Source: JAJYQH01 sp036261615
GTDB taxonomy: Bacteria; Actinomycetota; Actinomycetes; Propionibacteriales; Propionibacteriaceae
DNA length: 64,000 nucleotides
Reading direction: 5' to 3'
Assembly: GCA_036261615.1 (NCBI GenBank)
Contig: DATAKK010000088.1
Coordinates: 10,724 to 74,723 of the forward strand
Part shown: positions 42,772 to 51,340 of the stretch, in pieces
Layout: the number at the start of each line of letters is the position of its first letter
Position numbering within the stretch: the first letter of the stretch is position 1
Program-made: the position numbers and the translations under genes
Notes under the pieces: model-generated
The model's database searches: none
Told to the model about the DNA's origin: nothing
What the model saw: only the letters and a program-made list of their open reading frames with translations

Positions 42772-42837
42772 AGGGGCGGGCGAATTCTGCTGTGAGAGCG
42801 TCGAGAACGCCCGCACGAGCAGAGAACGCCCGCCCCT
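42772..42837. repeat. Inverted repeat between rpsI and glmM
   Basis: AGGGGCGGGCG (42772-42782) then TGCT (42788-42791) pair with AGCA (42818-42821) and CGCCCGCCCCT (42827-42837). A further direct copy GGGGCGGGCGA starts at 42752. The 42648-42873 stretch otherwise has no ORF I support. Confidence 0.55.
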
Positions 42838-42873
42838 CGAGATCCCCCACCCGCACACGGACGCCGGAACGCC

Positions 42874-42909
42874 GACGGCCGCCGTCCCCCGGAGGGAGCG
42901 GCGGCCGTC
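42874..42909 (-). terminator. Terminator after rpsI
   Basis: GACGGCCGCCG (42874-42884) pairs perfectly with CGGCGGCCGTC (42899-42909), 35 bp past the rpsI stop. Confidence 0.65.
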
Positions 42910-42943
42910 GGACAGCGGCTGAGGCGACCAGGGTCGCCCGGAA

Positions 42944-43471
42944 TCAGCGCTTGGAGTACTGCGGAGCCTTGCGGGCCTTCTTGAGACCGGCCTTCTTGCG
43001 CTCCTTGACGCGGGCGTCGCGGGTGAGCAGCCCGGCCTTCTTCAGCGAGGGGCGGCTGGCCTCGGCGTCGATCGCGTTGAGCGCACGGGCGATGCCCAGG
43101 CGCAGCGCACCGGCCTGGCCGGTGACGCCGCCGCCGTCGATGCGGGCGACGACGTCGTACGAGCCGACGACGTTGGCCGTGACGAACGGCTCGTTGACGC
43201 TCTGCTGGTGCAGCTTGTTCGGGAAGTAGTCCTCAAGGGGACGACCGTTGACCTTCCACTGCCCGGAGCCGGGCACGAGGCGGACGCGGGCGACGGCCTC
43301 CTTGCGGCGTCCGGTGGCGCCACCGGCGGCCACCACGGCGGGGCGGGCGCCCGTGCCGGCCGACCCCTGCGGAGCGGAGTCGCTGCGGTAGGCGATCTCG
43401 CGGTTGTTCTCGTCGGTGAAGGGCGTGACCTCGTCGCCGAGGGTCTCGTCAAGCTCTACGGTCTCTGACAC
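42944..43471 (-). CDS. rpsI: 30S ribosomal protein S9
   Basis: 175 residues: an acidic 45-residue N-terminal extension, then the conserved core GRRKEAVARVRLVPGSGQWK, NGRPLEDYF, GALRLGIARAL and the C-terminal tail LKKARKAPQYSKR that contacts P-site tRNA. GTG 43471 has AAGGA seven bases upstream. A TTG at 43477 is in frame but too close to that SD. It is co-transcribed with rplM, 31 bp upstream. Confidence 0.97.
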   Translation of the reverse strand: MSETVELDETLGDEVTPFTDENNREIAYRSDSAPQGSAGTGARPAVVAAGGATGRRKEAVARVRLVPGSGQWKVNGRPLEDYFPNKLHQQSVNEPFVTANVVGSYDVVARIDGGGVTGQAGALRLGIARALNAIDAEASRPSLKKAGLLTRDARVKERKKAGLKKARKAPQYSKR

Positions 43472-43502
43472 AGTCAATCCTTGATTCGCGAATTCCGGAG
43501 GG

Positions 43503-43946
43503 TCACTGGGCGATCTGGGTGATCTCGAACGGCTGCGGCTTCTGCGCAGCGTGGGGGTGCTCGGGGCCGGCGTAGACCTTGAGCTTGCCCATCAGCTGAC
43601 GGCTGAGCTTGTTCTTCGGCAGCATGCCCCACACGGCCAGCTCGACGGCCTTGCGGGGGTCCTTCTTCAGCAGCTCGCCGATCGGGGTCGCCGTGAGGCC
43701 GCCCGGACGCCCGGAGTGCCGGTAGCGCATCGAGTCGGTGGCCTTGCGGCCGGTGAGCGCGATCTTGGAGGCGTTGACCACGATGACGAAGTCACCGCCG
43801 TCGACGTGGGGGGCGAAGGTCGCCTTGTGCTTGCCGCGCAGGAGGGTGGCGACCTGCACCGCGAGGCGGCCGAGCACCACGTTCTCGGCATCGATCACAT
43901 GCCAGTTCCGGGTGATCTCGCCGGGCTTCGGGCTGTACGTAGACAC
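43503..43946 (-). CDS. rplM: 50S ribosomal protein L13
   Basis: 147 residues, the family standard. Motifs: NWHVIDAENVVLGRLAVQVA, KHKATFAPHVDGGDFVIVVN, GMLPKNKLSRQLMGKLKVYA and GPEHPHAAQKP. GTG start at 43946 (STYSPKPGEITRNW). It leads the rplM-rpsI unit. The 174-bp upstream region includes a small GC hairpin at 44023-44039. Confidence 0.98.
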   Translation of the reverse strand: MSTYSPKPGEITRNWHVIDAENVVLGRLAVQVATLLRGKHKATFAPHVDGGDFVIVVNASKIALTGRKATDSMRYRHSGRPGGLTATPIGELLKKDPRKAVELAVWGMLPKNKLSRQLMGKLKVYAGPEHPHAAQKPQPFEITQIAQ

Positions 43947-44022
43947 GGTTCGCTGACCATCTTCCACTAGGTGTTCACAGGTATGCATGCGCTGGACACT
44001 GGGCGGACGCCGCATCGCGGGG

Positions 44023-44039
44023 GTCGGCCCGCGGCCGAC
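44023..44039 (-). other. Small hairpin in rplM upstream region
   Basis: GTCGGCC (44023-44029), loop CGC, GGCCGAC (44033-44039). It may lie in the 5' leader of rplM-rpsI; a role in ribosomal-protein autoregulation is only a guess. Confidence 0.3.
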
Positions 44040-44120
44040 GACATCGGCACACGCATGCCACTGCGCAACAGCGGAACACACTACCTTCCCGCCAGCGCGA
44101 GGGCAAAACGAGGGGGCTCC

Positions 44121-45896
44121 TCAGCCGACCCGGACGACGGCCGCCGAGTGGCCGCCGAGGCGCACCGTCGGAGCGTCCCCGCCGGTGCAGGAGGCCGTGC
44201 CGATCGTGTAGACAGGGTCGACCCCGGCGTCCATCGGCACCTCCACCTGCCCGCCGCCGAAGTTCACGACGAGCGCCATGCCCGCACCGCGCTCGAGCAC
44301 CAGCCAGTGGTCGTCCTCGCTGTACCGCGTGGACGTGTGGTCGAACCTGGGATCGACGAGGTCCGGGAAGCGGCGCCGCAGCCCGATGAGCTCGCGGTAG
44401 GTGCGCCAGATCTCCGCATGGTCTCCAGCCTCGATCTCCGACCACTGCAGCTTCGAGCGCTCGAACGTCCCGGGGTCCTGCGGGTCGGGCACCGTCGCGT
44501 GGTCCCACGCCATCTCGGCGAACTCCCGGAGCCTCCCCTCGGTGATCGCGGCCCCCAGGTCGGGCTCGGGGTGCGAGCTGAAGAATGCCCACGGGGTGCT
44601 CGCCGCCCACTCCTGGCCCATGAACACCATGGGCGTGCTGCCGTTGAGCAGGGTGAGCGCCGCCGCGATCCGCAACTGCGGGACGCCGAGCCGGGCGGAC
44701 AGTCGCGCCCCGTCGGCCCGGTTGCCGATCTGGTCGTGGTTGTCGGAGCACACGACCAGCCGGGAGGCCGGGATCCTGGCGGTGTCCAGCCGCCGGCCGT
44801 GGCGGCGTCCGCGGAACGAGGAGTGGGTGCCGTTGTGGAAGAAGCCCTCCTCGAGCACTTTCGCCAGCGCCGCGAGCCCGGCGAAGTCGGCGTAGTAGCC
44901 GGTGGCGTCGCCGGTGAGGTTCGTGACGAGGGCGTGGTGGAAGTCGTCGCTCCACTGGGCGGTGAGCCCGTAGCCGCCTCCGTCGCGGGAGGTGATGAGG
45001 CGCGGGTCGTTCTGGTCGGACTCGGCCACCAACGACAGCGGACGCCGCTCGAACGCCGACAGCGCCTCCACCTCGTCGGCCAGTTCCTCGAGCAGGTGCA
45101 CGGCCCGGCTGTCGACGAGCGCGTGCACGGCGTCCAGGCGCAGCCCGTCGACGTGGTAGTCGTGCAGCCACATGAGCGCGTTGTCGATGATGAACCGGCG
45201 CACAGGGTCGGAGCCGGGGCCGCTGAGGTTGACCCCCGCACCCCAGGGCGAGGAGATCGAGTCGTCGAGGTAGGGCCCGAACCGGGGCGCGTAGTTGCCG
45301 CTCGGCCCGAAGTGGTTGTAGACGACGTCCTGGATGACGGCCAGCCCCCGGGCGTGACACGCGTCGACGAACCGTTGGTAGGCCCGTGGGCCCCCGTAGG
45401 CGTGGTGCACGGCGTACCAGCCGACACCGTCGTAGCCCCAGCCGTGCTCGCCGTTGAAGGCGTTGACCGGCATCACCTCGACGATGTCGATGCCGAGCTC
45501 CACGAGGTGGTCGAGCCGGGCGATGGCGGCGTCCAGGGTGCCCTCGGCGGTGAAGGTGCCGACGTGCAGCTCGTAGATCACTCCCCCGGCGAGTTGCCGT
45601 CCCGTCCACTGCCGGTCGGTCCACTCGAAGCGGTCCGGGTCGACCGCGCGAGAGAGCCCGTGGACGCCGTGCGGCTGGAACCGCGATCGGGGGTCGGGCA
45701 CCGGGTTCTCGTCGTCGTCGAGGAGGTAGCCGTAGTCGACCCCGTCGCCGAGCCGGGCCGCCTCCGGGCCGGGGAGGCGCCACCAGTCGTCGGCGTCGCG
45801 TTCGAGCTCGACGGGCTCCGACGGTCCCTCGCCGGTGTCGGCCACGAGGCGGACCCGGTGGCACTGCGGCGCCCACACGTCGAACGAGACACTCAC
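44121..45896 (-). CDS. treZ: Malto-oligosyltrehalose trehalohydrolase
   Basis: Releases trehalose from maltooligosyl-trehalose. 591 residues. N-terminal beta domain (FDVWAPQCHRVRLVADTGE), then a GH13 barrel: YELHVGTFTAEGTLDAAIAR, MPVNAFNGEHGWGYDGVGWY, the nucleophile region DGLRLDAVHAL, the acid/base in LVAESDQNDPRL, and VCSDNHDQIGN. A C-terminal beta domain ends the protein. GTG 45896 is preceded by GGAAGGTGG. Its partner treY (and treX) are not in the window. It is divergent from the GH125 gene. Confidence 0.95.
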   Translation of the reverse strand: MSVSFDVWAPQCHRVRLVADTGEGPSEPVELERDADDWWRLPGPEAARLGDGVDYGYLLDDDENPVPDPRSRFQPHGVHGLSRAVDPDRFEWTDRQWTGRQLAGGVIYELHVGTFTAEGTLDAAIARLDHLVELGIDIVEVMPVNAFNGEHGWGYDGVGWYAVHHAYGGPRAYQRFVDACHARGLAVIQDVVYNHFGPSGNYAPRFGPYLDDSISSPWGAGVNLSGPGSDPVRRFIIDNALMWLHDYHVDGLRLDAVHALVDSRAVHLLEELADEVEALSAFERRPLSLVAESDQNDPRLITSRDGGGYGLTAQWSDDFHHALVTNLTGDATGYYADFAGLAALAKVLEEGFFHNGTHSSFRGRRHGRRLDTARIPASRLVVCSDNHDQIGNRADGARLSARLGVPQLRIAAALTLLNGSTPMVFMGQEWAASTPWAFFSSHPEPDLGAAITEGRLREFAEMAWDHATVPDPQDPGTFERSKLQWSEIEAGDHAEIWRTYRELIGLRRRFPDLVDPRFDHTSTRYSEDDHWLVLERGAGMALVVNFGGGQVEVPMDAGVDPVYTIGTASCTGGDAPTVRLGGHSAAVVRVG

Positions 45897-46004
45897 GATC
45901 CACCTTCCCGGCACGCCGCATCCGTTGCAGGGCCGCGTCCACCACACCATGAACCCGTCGGCCCCTTCAACCGGCGAGGCCTCCGGGCAACACGTTCGGG
46001 TGGG

Positions 46005-46010
46005 CACAAT
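46005..46010 (+). promoter_or_regulatory. -10-like box CACAAT, leaderless GH125 gene
   Basis: CACAAT then six bases then ATG 46017. Confidence 0.4.
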
Positions 46011-46016
46011 CGGTGG

Positions 46017-47432
46017 ATGGCCGTATCGCAGCCCTTTCCCGCCCGACGTGGCCTGACGCTCGTCACCGGCAGGCTCGCCGGTCTCGGGCTGCTGGTGGCC
46101 GGCCGGCTCCGGCGGCCCGCCGCGGCGCACGCCCCGCGGGTCACCAACCCGGCCCCTCACGAACTGCGGGCGCTCCTGCACGAGCGAGCAGGCACCATTG
46201 CCGGGCGCCTCGGCGACCCCCGCCTCGGAGAGATGTTCGAGCGGCAGATGCTCGACACGTGGGAGACGACGCTGCGGCCGCTGGAGGGTGGGCGCACCTT
46301 CGTCATCACCGGTGACATCCCCGCCATGTGGCTGCGCGACTCGTCCGCGCAGCTGCGTCCGTTCGTCCCCCTGCTCGCGCAGTCGGACGCCGTCCGCGAC
46401 GCGGTGGCCGGGGTGATCGCCGAGCAGTGGGACCTCATCGCCACCGATCCCTACGCCAACGCCTTCAACCGCACCGACTCGGGGCTCACGTGGCACGTGC
46501 TCGACCTGCCCGCCCATCCCCGGGTGTGGGAGCGCAAGTACGAGATCGACTCCCTCGCGTTCCCCGTCCAGCTGGCCTGGCAGTTCTGGCGGGCCACCTC
46601 GTCGGCCGCCCACCTCACCCCCCGGGTGCATGCGGGGCTGCGCCTCGTCCTCGACACCTGGCGGACCGAGCAGCGCCACGCCGAGCGCTCCACCTACCGG
46701 TTCGTGCGTCCCGGCGGTGACGACAGCCTTCCCCGCGACGGCCACGGCGGCCCGGTCGCCGAGTGCGGGCTCACCTGGTCGGGCTTCCGCCCGTCCGACG
46801 ACAGGTGCCGGCTGGGCTACAACATCCCGGCGCAGCTGTTCGCCGCCCACGCCTGCGTCCTCATCGCCGAGCTGGCCGAGGCCGGCTTCGACGACGGGCT
46901 GCTGGCCGCCGACGCGCTCGCGCTGTCCGACGAGCTCACCCGGGCGGTGCAGGGGCACGGCGTCACCGAGGAGGGGTTCCTCGCCTACGAGGTCGACGGG
47001 CTCGGCGGCCGCTTCGTCGCCGACGACGCCAACATGCCGAGCCTGCTGTCGCTGCCGCTCTGCTCGTCGCTGTCGGCCACCGACCCGCTCTACCTGGCCA
47101 CCCGCGAGGTCGTCCTCTCGGAGCGCAACCCCTACTGGTTCCGGGGTCGTGCGGCGTCCGGCATCGGCAGCCCGCACACCCTGGGACGCCGGGTGTGGCC
47201 GATCGCCCTGGCGGTGCAGGCGCTCACGTCGACCGACCGCGAGGAGCAGGTGGCCCTCGTCCGCACGCTCGCTTCGACCGACGCCGGCACCGGGCTCATG
47301 CACGAGAGTTTCGACGTGGACGACCCGGCCGACTTCACCCGCCCCTGGTTCAGCTGGGCGAACTCGATGTTCTGCGAGCTGCTCCTGACCCTGGCGGGCG
47401 AGCCCGTCGAACCCGGTCCGCCCGCAGGCTGA
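46017..47432 (+). CDS. GH125 exo-alpha-1,6-mannosidase-like enzyme
   Basis: 471 residues, (alpha/alpha)6 barrel, metal-independent. Signature segments: TFVITGDIPAMWLRDSSAQL, NAFNRTDSGLTWH, WERKYEIDSLAFPVQLAWQF, TWSGFRPSDDRCRLGYNIPA and the C-terminal PWFSWANSMFCELLL. Known members cleave terminal alpha-1,6-mannose. An N-terminal basic and hydrophobic stretch (residues 10-38) could be a signal or anchor, or just an extension. A link to turnover of the cell's own mannan-type glycans is inferred. Divergent from treZ by 120 bp. Confidence 0.92.
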   Translation: MAVSQPFPARRGLTLVTGRLAGLGLLVAGRLRRPAAAHAPRVTNPAPHELRALLHERAGTIAGRLGDPRLGEMFERQMLDTWETTLRPLEGGRTFVITGDIPAMWLRDSSAQLRPFVPLLAQSDAVRDAVAGVIAEQWDLIATDPYANAFNRTDSGLTWHVLDLPAHPRVWERKYEIDSLAFPVQLAWQFWRATSSAAHLTPRVHAGLRLVLDTWRTEQRHAERSTYRFVRPGGDDSLPRDGHGGPVAECGLTWSGFRPSDDRCRLGYNIPAQLFAAHACVLIAELAEAGFDDGLLAADALALSDELTRAVQGHGVTEEGFLAYEVDGLGGRFVADDANMPSLLSLPLCSSLSATDPLYLATREVVLSERNPYWFRGRAASGIGSPHTLGRRVWPIALAVQALTSTDREEQVALVRTLASTDAGTGLMHESFDVDDPADFTRPWFSWANSMFCELLLTLAGEPVEPGPPAG

Positions 47433-47486
47433 CGGCGTTCCGGACGCAGGCCATCACGGCCGATTCTGCCAGCCTGCGAACCGCTT

Positions 47487-47512
47487 CCCACTAGCGGGGT
47501 CGCCTTAGTGGG
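47487..47512 (+). other. Hairpin between GH125 and EF-G2 genes
   Basis: CCCACTA (47487-47493) pairs with TAGTGGG (47506-47512) around 12 nt. Could terminate GH125 or lie in the EF-G2 upstream region. Confidence 0.4.
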
Positions 47513-47588
47513 AGGGCTGTTCGAGGCCCCCCGGAACACCCCCCGGGATGCCTTGCACGGTGCCTGGGATGGGTGCACTGTTGGGCGC

Positions 47589-49682
47589 ATGAGTTCAAAG
47601 GTGAGCACATCGAACACGGTGTCCAGTCCCGCAGACCTACGCAACGTGGTCCTGGTCGGATCGTCCGGTTCCGGCAAGACCACGGTGTTCGAGTCACTGC
47701 TCAAGGCACGCATCTCCGGATACCGCGGCGAGCGCGAGGACGCCGAACGCGCGGCGTCCCTGACCCTCGCCTCCGTCGCCACCGGCGACGTCGTCGTCAA
47801 CCTGCTCGACGCCCCCGGGCATCCCGACTTCGTCGGCGAGTTGCGCGCGGGCCTGCGCGCCGCCGACGCCGCGGTGTTCGTCGTGAGCGCGGCCGACGGC
47901 ATCGACAACGCCACCAGCGCGCTGTGGCGCGAGTGCCGGGCCGTCGGCATGCCCCGGGCCATCGTCATCACCAAGCTCGACGTCGAGGGCAGCGACTACG
48001 ACGCCGCCGTCGACGCCTGCCGCGCCCTCGGCGAGGCGATCGTGCCCGCCTACCTCCCGCTGCGCGACGCGGCCGGCACCATCGTCGGCAACATGTCGCT
48101 GGTCACCCGGCGGGTACACGACTACTCCTCGGGCGAGGAACAGGTCCGCGAGCCGAGCGCCGACGAGATCGCCCAGATGGACGCCTACCGCGGCGACTTC
48201 CTCGAGGGCGTCATCACCGAGAGCGAGGACGACGACCTCATGGAGCGCTACCTCGAGGGCGAGGACCTCGCCATCGAGTCGGTGCGCGGCGACCTGCTCA
48301 AGGCGATCGCCCACGGCACCTTCCACCCGGTCGTGCCGGTGCAACCGGCCACCGGCCTCGGCGTCGAGGAACTGTTCAGCATCATCGAGAACGGCTTCCC
48401 CCACCCGGCGCTGCACCCCCTGCCCACCATCACCACGGCCGACGGGGCCGAGGTGCTCGAGGTGTCCTGCGACCCCGCCCAGCCGCTCGTCGCCGAGATC
48501 GTTCGCACCACCTCCGACCCGTTCGCGGGCCGGCAGAGCATGGTCCGCATCTTCTCCGGCACCCTGCGCACCGACGACGTCGTCCACGTGGCCGGCCACC
48601 GGGAGGTGTTCACCGGGGTCGAGGACGGCGCCCACCCGGGCCACGACGAGGACGAGAAGATCGGGCCGCTGTCCTTCCCGGTCGGGGTGGAGATGAAGCA
48701 GAAGAGCGAGGCGATCGCCGGCGACATCGTGCTGGTCTCCAAGCTCACCCGCGCCGAGACGTCCGACACCCTGTCGGCCAAGGACCGTCCCGCGCTCGTC
48801 GAGCCCTGGGTGCAGCCCGAGCCGCTGCTGCCGGTCGCGCTCAGGGCGGCCAGCCGCAAGGACGAGGACAAGCTCGCCGGTGCCCTCGCCCGGCTCGTGG
48901 TCGAAGACACCACCGTGCGGCTGGAGCGCACCGCCGAGACCGACCAGCTGCTGCTGTGGACGATGGGCCAGGCGCACATTGATCTGCTCGTCGGGCGGCT
49001 CACCGACCGCTACGGCGTCCACGTCGAGAGCGAACCAGTGCGGGTGGCGGTCCGCGAGACCTTCGTGACCTCGCTCAAGGCACACGGACGCCACGTCAAG
49101 CAGTCGGGCGGACACGGCCAGTACGCCGTGTGCGACCTCGAGATCGAACCCCTCGACCGGGGAGCCGGCTTCGAGTTCGTCGACAAGGTGGTGGGCGGTT
49201 CGGTGCCCCGGCAGTTCATCCCCTCGGTCGAGAAGGGCGTGCGCAGCCAGCTCGAGAAGGGGACGATCTCCGGCCACCCGGTCGTCGACGTGCGGGTCAC
49301 CCTCTACGACGGCAAGGCGCACTCGGTCGACTCGTCCGACATGGCGTTCCAGACCGCCGCCGCCCTCGCGATCAAGGAGGCCGCCTCCCCCAAGACGGTC
49401 TCCCTGCTCGAACCGATCGACGAGGTGACGGTGAGCATCGGCGACGAGTACCTCGGCGCGGTGATGACCGACCTGTCGAACCGGCGCGGGCAGCTGCTCG
49501 GCACCGACTCCGACGGCCAGGGCAACTCGGTGATCCGGGCGCTCGTGCCGGCGGCGGAGATGTCCCGCTACGCCATCGACCTGCGCGGCCTCGCGCACGG
49601 CAGCGGCAGCTTCACCCGCACCTTCCACGGCTACGAGACGATGCCGTCCAGCCTCGCGGAGACCTACCTCACCCGGGAGTGA
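47589..49682 (+). CDS. Elongation factor G-like protein (EF-G2)
   Basis: 697 residues, a translational GTPase paralogue. G1 loop VLVGSSGSGKTTVFE, G3 in LLDAPGHPDFVGELR, and a G4 that reads ITKLD instead of the usual NKxD. Domains II-V follow (IFSGTLRTDDVVHV; VRETFVTSLKAHGRHVKQSG; SVPRQFIPSVEKGVRSQLEK; RRGQLLGTDSDGQG). The standard fusA is not in this window and would normally sit with rpsL-rpsG. Mycobacterial EF-G2 lacks clear elongation activity, so the role here is uncertain. Switch I is shortened. ATG 47589 is chosen over 47508. Confidence 0.93.
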   Translation: MSSKVSTSNTVSSPADLRNVVLVGSSGSGKTTVFESLLKARISGYRGEREDAERAASLTLASVATGDVVVNLLDAPGHPDFVGELRAGLRAADAAVFVVSAADGIDNATSALWRECRAVGMPRAIVITKLDVEGSDYDAAVDACRALGEAIVPAYLPLRDAAGTIVGNMSLVTRRVHDYSSGEEQVREPSADEIAQMDAYRGDFLEGVITESEDDDLMERYLEGEDLAIESVRGDLLKAIAHGTFHPVVPVQPATGLGVEELFSIIENGFPHPALHPLPTITTADGAEVLEVSCDPAQPLVAEIVRTTSDPFAGRQSMVRIFSGTLRTDDVVHVAGHREVFTGVEDGAHPGHDEDEKIGPLSFPVGVEMKQKSEAIAGDIVLVSKLTRAETSDTLSAKDRPALVEPWVQPEPLLPVALRAASRKDEDKLAGALARLVVEDTTVRLERTAETDQLLLWTMGQAHIDLLVGRLTDRYGVHVESEPVRVAVRETFVTSLKAHGRHVKQSGGHGQYAVCDLEIEPLDRGAGFEFVDKVVGGSVPRQFIPSVEKGVRSQLEKGTISGHPVVDVRVTLYDGKAHSVDSSDMAFQTAAALAIKEAASPKTVSLLEPIDEVTVSIGDEYLGAVMTDLSNRRGQLLGTDSDGQGNSVIRALVPAAEMSRYAIDLRGLAHGSGSFTRTFHGYETMPSSLAETYLTRE

Positions 49683-49734
49683 CGTCGACCCGAGGACGGG
49701 CCCGGGTGCCCCAAGCGACCCGCGGGTTGTCCCG

Positions 49735-49992
49735 ATGCTGCGAACTTCGCGCCACCTGCCACACACCCCCGTCAGGGCGCCCGGTCTGGCAGGTGGTGCA
49801 GATTTCGCAGGGGCCCGAGGCGAAGGCCGGCGGCCCGCGGGGCTCGCGGCGTCCCCATGCTGCGAACTTCGCGCCACCTGCCACACACCCCCGTCACGGC
49901 GGCCGGTCTGGCAGGTGGTGCAGATTTCGCAGGGGGTCCGAGGCGAAGGAGCCGGCGGCCCGCGGGGCTCGCGGCGTCCCCATGCTGCGAGA
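49735..49992. repeat. Tandem copies of hairpin repeat family 1
   Basis: Two full units start at 49735 and 49857 (periods 122 and 125 bp), and a third begins at 49982 and breaks off after about ten bases. Each unit has arms CTGCGAACTTCGC-GCCACCTGCCA and TGGCAGGTGG-TGCAGATTTCGCAG, 20 of 24 positions complementary, around a 25-nt loop, followed by a GC-rich spacer. The whole 49683-50035 interval between convergent genes is made of this repeat; there is no ORF that I support. Confidence 0.92.
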
Positions 49993-50035
49993 TGGACGCC
50001 ATGACCGGACGTCCCCGGCGGCAGGCGCCCCGGGG

Positions 50036-50446
50036 TCAGAAGGCGTGCAGCGGCCGGGTGCCCGGGGCGAGCCGGTCGGCGTCCACGATCTGCTTGCCGA
50101 ACGGCATGAGGGTCACCGGGAGCAGCTTGAGATTCACCACGGCCACGGCGATGCCGACGACCGTGAGGCTCTGCGCGAGCGCGGTGACGATGTGGCCCAA
50201 TGCCAGCCACCAGCCGCAGGTGAGGAACCACACAACGTTCATCACCCCGGTCGCGGCGCCCGCCCCCGGCTTGGGCACCACCGCCGAGCCGAACGGCCAC
50301 AGGACGTAGCGCGCCATCCGGAACGACGCGATCCCGACCGGGATGGTGACGACGAAGACGCAGGCGATGACTCCGGCCAGCGCGTAGCCGAGCGCCAGCC
50401 AGATCCCGCCGAGCACCAACCAGATGACATTCAGCAGCGTGCGCAT
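50036..50446 (-). CDS. YccF-domain membrane protein
   Basis: 136 residues with two copies of the YccF motif, each a pair of membrane helices: LLNVIWLVLGGIWLALGY, then ASFRMARYVLWPFGSAVV, then MNVVWFLTCGWWLALGHI and the conserved KLLPVTLMPFGKQIV. Inner-membrane protein of unknown function. GGGGAG lies 8 nt before ATG 50446. An upstream in-frame extension to 50503 lacks family similarity. Confidence 0.9.
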   Translation of the reverse strand: MRTLLNVIWLVLGGIWLALGYALAGVIACVFVVTIPVGIASFRMARYVLWPFGSAVVPKPGAGAATGVMNVVWFLTCGWWLALGHIVTALAQSLTVVGIAVAVVNLKLLPVTLMPFGKQIVDADRLAPGTRPLHAF

Positions 50447-50561
50447 GACAGGTCTCCCCTCGGTCCGGGCTCCATGGTGGCCCCGGATCCCCCGGCGGAC
50501 CACGACCGGAGCCCGGGATGGTGGGGATCACCGGGCCGCGACGGAGCCTCCCCCGACCGTC

Positions 50562-50567
50562 TAGGCT
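50562..50567 (+). promoter_or_regulatory. -10 box TAGGCT, near-leaderless trmB operon
   Basis: TAGGCT then eight bases then GTG 50576. Drives trmB-truA-methyltransferase. Confidence 0.55.
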
Positions 50568-50575
50568 GACGGGCC

Positions 50576-51340
50576 GTGGCACTCTCCGACGCTGACCGCA
50601 CCCCCGGGACGCGGCACCCGCGCGCCGAGCGGGTGCACCGCGACGTCGTCTCCTTCGTGCGTCGCAGTTCCCGGATGAACACGAGCCAGCAGCGCAACTG
50701 GGACACCTGGCACGACCGCTTCGTCGTCGAGGTTCCCCGGGGCGAGCGGCACACCTCGGTGCACCCGGACGCCGCGATCGACTGGGCCGCCGAGTTCGGC
50801 CGGGAGCGACCGCTCGTCGTCGAGATCGGGTCGGGGACGGGCGACTCGCTCGTCCCGATGGCCGCCGCGCGCCCCGACCACGACGTGGTGGCCTTCGAGG
50901 TGTTCGAGCCGGCGGTCGCCAGCACCATCGGGAGGCTCGGGCGCGAGGGCGTCGGCAACGTGCGGATCGTGCTGGGCGACGCGGTCGAGGGGCTGAGCTA
51001 CCTGTTCGCGCCCGGCTCGGTGAGCGAGATCTGGGTGTTCTTCCCCGACCCGTGGCACAAGACGCGGCACCACAAGCGCCGGCTGGTGAGCGACGAGTTC
51101 GCCGCGCTGGCGCACCGCGTGGTGGCGCCGGGCGGGGTGCTGCGACTCGCCACCGACTGGGACGACTACGCCGAATGGATGCGCGAGGTGCTCGACGCCG
51201 CCCCCGGATGGGCCAACGCGGGGGATGCCGGCGACGGCTGGGCCACGCGGTTCCCGGAACGGCCGCTCACCAAGTACGAGCAGCGCGGCCTGGACGCCGG
51301 CCGCCGGGTGCGCGACCTCGCCTACCGGAGGCTCCCGTGA
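50576..51340 (+). CDS. trmB: tRNA (guanine46-N7)-methyltransferase
   Basis: 254 residues. SAM-binding motif I in LVVEIGSGTGDSLVPMA, acidic loop in VAFEVFEPA, the active-site segment IWVFFPDPWHKTRHHKRRLV (family hallmark) and the C-terminal TKYEQRGLDAG. It modifies G46 in the variable loop of tRNAs. The start is GTG; an internal ATG at residue 34 (MNTSQQRNW) is an alternative and would give a protein of more usual length. The stop overlaps truA (GTGA). Confidence 0.96.
   Translation: MALSDADRTPGTRHPRAERVHRDVVSFVRRSSRMNTSQQRNWDTWHDRFVVEVPRGERHTSVHPDAAIDWAAEFGRERPLVVEIGSGTGDSLVPMAAARPDHDVVAFEVFEPAVASTIGRLGREGVGNVRIVLGDAVEGLSYLFAPGSVSEIWVFFPDPWHKTRHHKRRLVSDEFAALAHRVVAPGGVLRLATDWDDYAEWMREVLDAAPGWANAGDAGDGWATRFPERPLTKYEQRGLDAGRRVRDLAYRRLP

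Noticed and set aside
44121..45896. Complete treXYZ trehalose operon
   Set aside because: Only treZ is present; neighbours are ribosomal protein genes and a GH125 gene.
43971..46016. N-terminal extension of the GH125 frame by about 680 codons
   Set aside because: It covers treZ antisense. The GH125 domain begins after 46017, which has a -10 box directly upstream.
49735..49992. CRISPR array
   Set aside because: Units are 122-125 bp, only two and a fraction, contain inverted arms, and the intervening segments are alike rather than unique; no cas genes.
47694..50582. 962-codon open frame opposite EF-G2
   Set aside because: Runs through the hairpin repeats and YccF; no signature, so a shadow.
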